Position numbers and translations under genes: made by a program. A model generated the notes under the pieces. The model was not told where the DNA came from. It did not search any database and saw nothing but the letters and a program-made list of their open reading frames with translations. 64,000 nucleotides of DNA. It comes from Nonomuraea rubra. Lineage in GTDB: Bacteria; Actinomycetota; Actinomycetes; Streptosporangiales; Streptosporangiaceae. This document shows, piece after piece, positions 60,552 through 64,000 of the stretch. Position 1 is the stretch's first letter; every line of letters starts with the position of its first letter. The DNA is taken from positions 9,159,001-9,223,000 of the forward strand of contig NZ_JACHMI010000001.1 in the NCBI RefSeq assembly GCF_014207985.1, read 5' to 3'.

Positions 60552-61522
60552 TGACCCCGAACGTCCTGGCGCTGTACGCGCTCGTCGCCCTGACCGTCGC
60601 GCTCGCCGCCGGCTACCTGGGCCGTTACGTCATCCCCCGCCCGCCGGTCGGCCGGATGGTCGGGGCGGACATCGCGGTCATGGTGACCGCGCTCGTCGTG
60701 ATGCCGTTCGCGTACCTGCACGTGCCCGTCGGGGTCGTGGTGTCCGTCTTCGGGCTGGTCGTCATGACGCTGACGCAGCTCATGCTGGCGCCCGTGCTGG
60801 GCGGCCGGTGGGCGATGATCGCGGCGCCGGCGCTGTGCGCGGCCGACGTCGCCGCGTACGCCGCCGGATGGCCGCTCGCGCTGCTCGTCGTCAACGACGC
60901 GCTGCTGATCCTGCTCGTGGTCGGCGTGGTGAACCTGTGGGCACAGGCGGCCGTCACGCCCGCGCAGGTGGCCGCCCTGGCGGCGGCGCTCACCGTGTAC
61001 GACACCCTGGCCACCGGGCTCAGCTCGCTCACCGTCGACTTCGTGCAGCGCATGCAGGGGCTGCCGTTCTCGCCCGTGCTGGCCACCTCCTACGGCGCGA
61101 ACCCGTCGCTGATCGGGCTCGGCGACTGCCTGATGTTGTCGATCTGGCCGGTCGTGGCGCTGCGGGCGTACGGGAAGGTGGCCGCGTGGTCGGCGGCGGG
61201 GCTGGAGGCCGTGCTGCTGGCCGTGTCCATCGCCTTCGTCCTCACCGGCGGCCGGCCGATGCCGCTGCTGACCGTGCTCGGGCCGCTGATCTTCGTACAG
61301 TGGCTGTACTGGCGGCGGTGGCAGGCCAGCAGGACGCCGGCGCCGACCCGGCCCGAGGTGAACCGGGCGCTGGAGCTCGCGGACGCGCCCGCCGGGGTGT
61401 GGGTCGCGCTGTCACCGGCGGGCGCACCGGTCGCCGAGGGCGCCACGCCGGGGCTGGCGCGCCGGGAGGCGCGGCTGGCCGGAGCCCAGGGCTCACCCGT
61501 GGTCTGGCGCCTCCAGGAGTAA
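60551..61522 (+). CDS. GxGD-type intramembrane aspartyl protease (presenilin/SPP-like)
   Basis: A 323-residue protein with about eight or nine hydrophobic helices. Two helices carry the diagnostic aspartates: LTVYD (Y150-D151) and IGLGD (G189-L190-G191-D192), 41 residues apart, the YD/GxGD pair of presenilin and signal peptide peptidase proteases. A degenerate PAL-like MPLL...GPL lies near residues 237-246. The remaining C-terminal 65 residues are cytoplasmic and charged. It is translationally coupled to the ligase, and its natural substrate would be a single-span peptide such as the one encoded first in the cassette. Confidence 0.7.
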   Translation: MTPNVLALYALVALTVALAAGYLGRYVIPRPPVGRMVGADIAVMVTALVVMPFAYLHVPVGVVVSVFGLVVMTLTQLMLAPVLGGRWAMIAAPALCAADVAAYAAGWPLALLVVNDALLILLVVGVVNLWAQAAVTPAQVAALAAALTVYDTLATGLSSLTVDFVQRMQGLPFSPVLATSYGANPSLIGLGDCLMLSIWPVVALRAYGKVAAWSAAGLEAVLLAVSIAFVLTGGRPMPLLTVLGPLIFVQWLYWRRWQASRTPAPTRPEVNRALELADAPAGVWVALSPAGAPVAEGATPGLARREARLAGAQGSPVVWRLQE

Positions 61523-61578
61523 CCCGTCCAGAACGGTCACTCCGCCAGGCCACCTCCAGGAGCCCCCCGGCAGTGCGG

Positions 61579-64000
61579 TCACTCCGCCAGGTACTTCGCC
61601 ACCTGCCTGGCCTCTGCCGCGTCGCCGAACAGGGCGAGGGAGCCGCGCCACGCCGCCGCGGACTCCTCGGGGCGGCCCAGCAGGGCGTGGGCGCGGCCGA
61701 GCTCCTTGAGCGTGCGGGCCCGCCACACCTGGGGGCCGTCGGCGCCGAGCCGTTCCAGCGCGGACCGCAGCAGCCCCAGTGCCTGGCCGGCGTCACCCTG
61801 GCGCAGGCGGACGACGCCCAGGGCGTGCCCGGCCAGCGCCTCGCCGAGCGTGTCGCCGCACTCCACGAACAGCCGCAGGCTCGCCACCAGCGTCTCGGCC
61901 GCCTCGTCGAAGCGGCCCAGCGCGCCCAGCGCCTCGCCGAGGCGGCGCAGCACCTTGCTCATCTCGCCCCGGTCGCCGGCGGCCTGCGCGGTCAGCAGGC
62001 TCTCCCGGTAGCACTCGACGGCCTCCGCCGTCTCCCCCTGCTGGTAGAGGGCGGTGCCGAGGGCACGCAGCAGGTTGCCGCGGATGGTGTGGTCCTCGTC
62101 GCTGGTCACCTCCACCCGCGCCCTGGCGATCTCCTCGGCGCGGGCGTGCTCGCCCCGCTCGATGTGGATCCAGACGGGCCAGGTCCACGCGTACTCCAGG
62201 CCGGCGGTGTCGGCGCGGGCGGCCAGCAGGTCGATCGAGGCGTACGCGTCGGCCAGGGCCTCGTCGAGCCGGCCCATCCCGTGGCGGGCGGCGGCCCTGC
62301 TGATCAGCGCGTACGCGGCGCCGTGCGGGTCGCCGGCGCGGCCGAGGTCGGCCAGCAGCCCGGCGCACTCCGCCTCGCCGCGCTCGTAGCGGCCCCGCTC
62401 GATGTGCACCGCGGCCAGCAGGAGCCGGGCCCGCAGCGTGGCGCACCCGTCGCCCATCCCGATCACGATCCGCTGCACCTGCTCGGCGTCGTCCAGGAAG
62501 CGGTCCATGAGCAGGTAGCCGGTGAGGTGGTGGGCCAGCTCCGCGGCGGCGGCCACCAGGCCCAGCTCGGCCGCCGTGGTGAGGGCGAGCATCAGCGTGC
62601 GCCGCTCGGCCGCCAGCCACGCCGCATTCGCCCGCACGCCGTCCCTGGACCGCGGCACGCTCGCCCGCACGTCCTCCACGGACCGCGGCACGCTCACCGG
62701 CAGGTCGTCCGCCGGGCGCGGTGCGGTTCCGTGCACGCCGGGGGCCGCTTCCGGCTCGCGCGGGTACGGCGGGGACAGGGGGATGGGCATGTGGCGGGTC
62801 GCGGCCCTGGTGCGGCGCAGGCATTCCAGCACGTGCCTGGTCAGCGCCTCGCGCCGGCGAGCCGGGGACTCCTCCGCCTCGGCCCGTTCGCGCGCGTACA
62901 CCCTGAGCAGGTCGTGCAGCCGGTAGCGGGGCTGCCCGGCGCCGTCCACCTCCGTCGAGGTGAGCATCCCTCGCGCGACCAGCGTCTCCAGCGCCGCATC
63001 CGCCTCCAGCCCATGCGCCACCGCCACCACCCCCGTCCCCGGGCCGGCTGTCTCCGGCGGTGGCGGGCCGAGCAGGGCGGCGACCGACCACTCGGCGACG
63101 CTGTCCAGCCCCGCCAGGCCCAGCAGCCGGAACGCGTGGCGGGCCGATTCCGGCAGCGCCGCGTAGCTCGGCTCGAACGTGGCCCGCACGTCCAGCCCGC
63201 CGACGACCAGCTCGTCCAGCCCGCGCCCGGCCAGACGGGTGGCGAACTCGCTGACCGGCCACACGGGGCGGGTGGCCAGGCGGGCGCCCGCGACCCGGAT
63301 GGCCAGCGGGAGGCGTCCGCAGGAGCGCAGGATCTGCTCGGCCGCGCCGGGTGCCATGCCGATGCGGTCGGGGCCCGCCACGTGTTCGAGCAGCTTCCTG
63401 GCGTCCTGCTCGCCGGGGAGGTCGAGCGTGAGACGTACGGCGCCCTCCAGGGCGGGCAGCCGCGAGCGGGAGGTCACCAGGACGGCGCCGCGCGGAGTGC
63501 CGGGCAGGAGGTGGCGGAGCTGGGCCTCCTCGACCGCCTCGTCCAGCACGACGAGCACCGCCCGGTCGGCCAGCCGCTGGCGCAGCAGGCGGGCGCGCTC
63601 CTCGGCCGTGGCCGGGATGGCCGCGCCGTCCAGGCCGAGGGAGCGGAGCAGCATGTCGAGCAGTTCGCCCGGCTCGCGGGGGCCGCGTTCGTCCTGGCCG
63701 AGCCGGACGAAGAGCTGCCCGTCGGGGTAGTCGGAGCGCAGCAGGTGGGCCAGGTGCACGGCGAGTGTCGTCTTGCCGATGCCGGGCAGCCCGGACACGA
63801 TCACGATGGGCGGGCTGAGCCGGTCCTCCCCCGACCGCAGCAAGGCCGTCAGCTCGGCGATCTCCGCTTCGCGCCCGACGAAGTCCGCGGTGTCGGCGGG
63901 CAACTGGCACAACCGCCGTAACGCCGCGGGCATCGCGGGCCAGGGCCCCACCTCCTCCACCCCATCCGGCAACGGCTGCGGCTCGGGCGGCGCACCGGGC
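61579..64000 (-). CDS. AfsR-like NB-ARC/TPR regulator, N-terminus outside window
   Basis: The frame is open to the window end, so the gene is 5'-truncated; 807 residues are visible. FVGREAEIAEL and the NB-ARC P-loop SGLPGIGKTTLAVHLA lie near the visible N-terminus, followed by VLVVLDEA (Walker B), LVTSRSR, and a C-terminal row of TPR repeats (ALGTALYQQGETAEAVECYRESL type). The preceding QLPADTADFVGRE linker matches SARP-AfsR proteins, so a DNA-binding domain probably lies outside. Around residues 440-475 (counted from 63972) is a short 11-residue duplication (VSVPRSVEDVR, ASVPRSRDGVR). It converges with the protease gene (56 bp); a role in the peptide system is possible but unproven. Confidence 0.87.
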   Translation of the reverse strand, partial: PGAPPEPQPLPDGVEEVGPWPAMPAALRRLCQLPADTADFVGREAEIAELTALLRSGEDRLSPPIVIVSGLPGIGKTTLAVHLAHLLRSDYPDGQLFVRLGQDERGPREPGELLDMLLRSLGLDGAAIPATAEERARLLRQRLADRAVLVVLDEAVEEAQLRHLLPGTPRGAVLVTSRSRLPALEGAVRLTLDLPGEQDARKLLEHVAGPDRIGMAPGAAEQILRSCGRLPLAIRVAGARLATRPVWPVSEFATRLAGRGLDELVVGGLDVRATFEPSYAALPESARHAFRLLGLAGLDSVAEWSVAALLGPPPPETAGPGTGVVAVAHGLEADAALETLVARGMLTSTEVDGAGQPRYRLHDLLRVYARERAEAEESPARRREALTRHVLECLRRTRAATRHMPIPLSPPYPREPEAAPGVHGTAPRPADDLPVSVPRSVEDVRASVPRSRDGVRANAAWLAAERRTLMLALTTAAELGLVAAAAELAHHLTGYLLMDRFLDDAEQVQRIVIGMGDGCATLRARLLLAAVHIERGRYERGEAECAGLLADLGRAGDPHGAAYALISRAAARHGMGRLDEALADAYASIDLLAARADTAGLEYAWTWPVWIHIERGEHARAEEIARARVEVTSDEDHTIRGNLLRALGTALYQQGETAEAVECYRESLLTAQAAGDRGEMSKVLRRLGEALGALGRFDEAAETLVASLRLFVECGDTLGEALAGHALGVVRLRQGDAGQALGLLRSALERLGADGPQVWRARTLKELGRAHALLGRPEESAAAWRGSLALFGDAAEARQVAKYLAE

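Noticed and set aside
61536..61595. Repeated CGGTCACTCCGCCAGG between the protease and AfsR-like genes as an attachment site
   Set aside because: Only two 16-bp copies inside a gene end and spacer, with no integrase or tRNA nearby; another small slippage duplication.

Overview
The window is a 64 kb stretch of very GC-rich DNA from a filamentous actinomycete. The many GTG starts, ATGA/GTGA gene overlaps, Tat-exported enzymes, AfsR-like and LAL regulators, Ser/Thr kinase with WD40 repeats, sugar ABC transporter and plant-polysaccharide lyases fit the Streptosporangiales (Nonomuraea-like). That placement is inference from gene style and content. There are no rRNA or tRNA genes, transposases, phage genes or CRISPR arrays.

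Layout. 1-8.1 kb: end of a rhodanese protein, a TetR gene with its own operator, an AraC regulator next to a two-component styrene/indole-type monooxygenase (styA/styB), an ABC-F ribosome-protection gene with an upstream leader ORF and two tiny downstream ORFs, and a TetR gene divergent from a Tat-exported alpha/beta hydrolase. 8.1-18.3 kb: YCII protein, LAL regulator, a divergent sugar/glycan cluster (GT2, epimerase / membrane glycosyltransferase, DUF2064, methyltransferase) around a perfect 24-bp palindrome, and a membrane Ser/Thr kinase with a WD40 sensor. 18.3-22.6 kb: sugar ABC transporter (binding protein and two permeases) divergent from a LacI regulator. 22.6-31.2 kb: a less GC-rich orphan gene, an MFS exporter, AraC/SDR pair, histidine phosphatase, NUDIX, Gfo/Idh/MocA oxidoreductase and a MarR-controlled drug ABC exporter. 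31.6-36.9 kb: a tricarballylate/citrate uptake and oxidation locus (GntR, TctABC, TcuA) with matching operators at both promoters. 36.9-40.1 kb: TetR-P450 operon, DUF3817, SDR. 40.3-47.6 kb: kdp potassium pump operon with KdpD but no KdpE, led by an extra 27-residue membrane peptide. 47.6-58.8 kb: TetR, a secreted repeat protein, and a pectin (rhamnogalacturonan-I) locus (PL11 lyase, exo-lyase, hydroxyacid dehydrogenase, MFS) tied together by a shared AAGCGnTT operator. 58.9-61.5 kb: a three-gene cassette of a 25-residue peptide, a PaaK-like adenylating enzyme and a GxGD intramembrane aspartyl protease, with a strong hairpin between peptide and enzymes. 61.6-64 kb: the C-terminal part of an AfsR-like NB-ARC/TPR regulator running off the end.

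The best candidate for an undescribed system is the peptide/ligase/GxGD-protease cassette. A second theme is that many unrelated proteins and spacers here carry short locus-specific tandem duplications (10-13 codon units in frame), which looks like a genome-wide mutational habit rather than a property of any one family. Coding calls rest on frame, motifs and ribosome-binding sites read by eye; no database search was possible.
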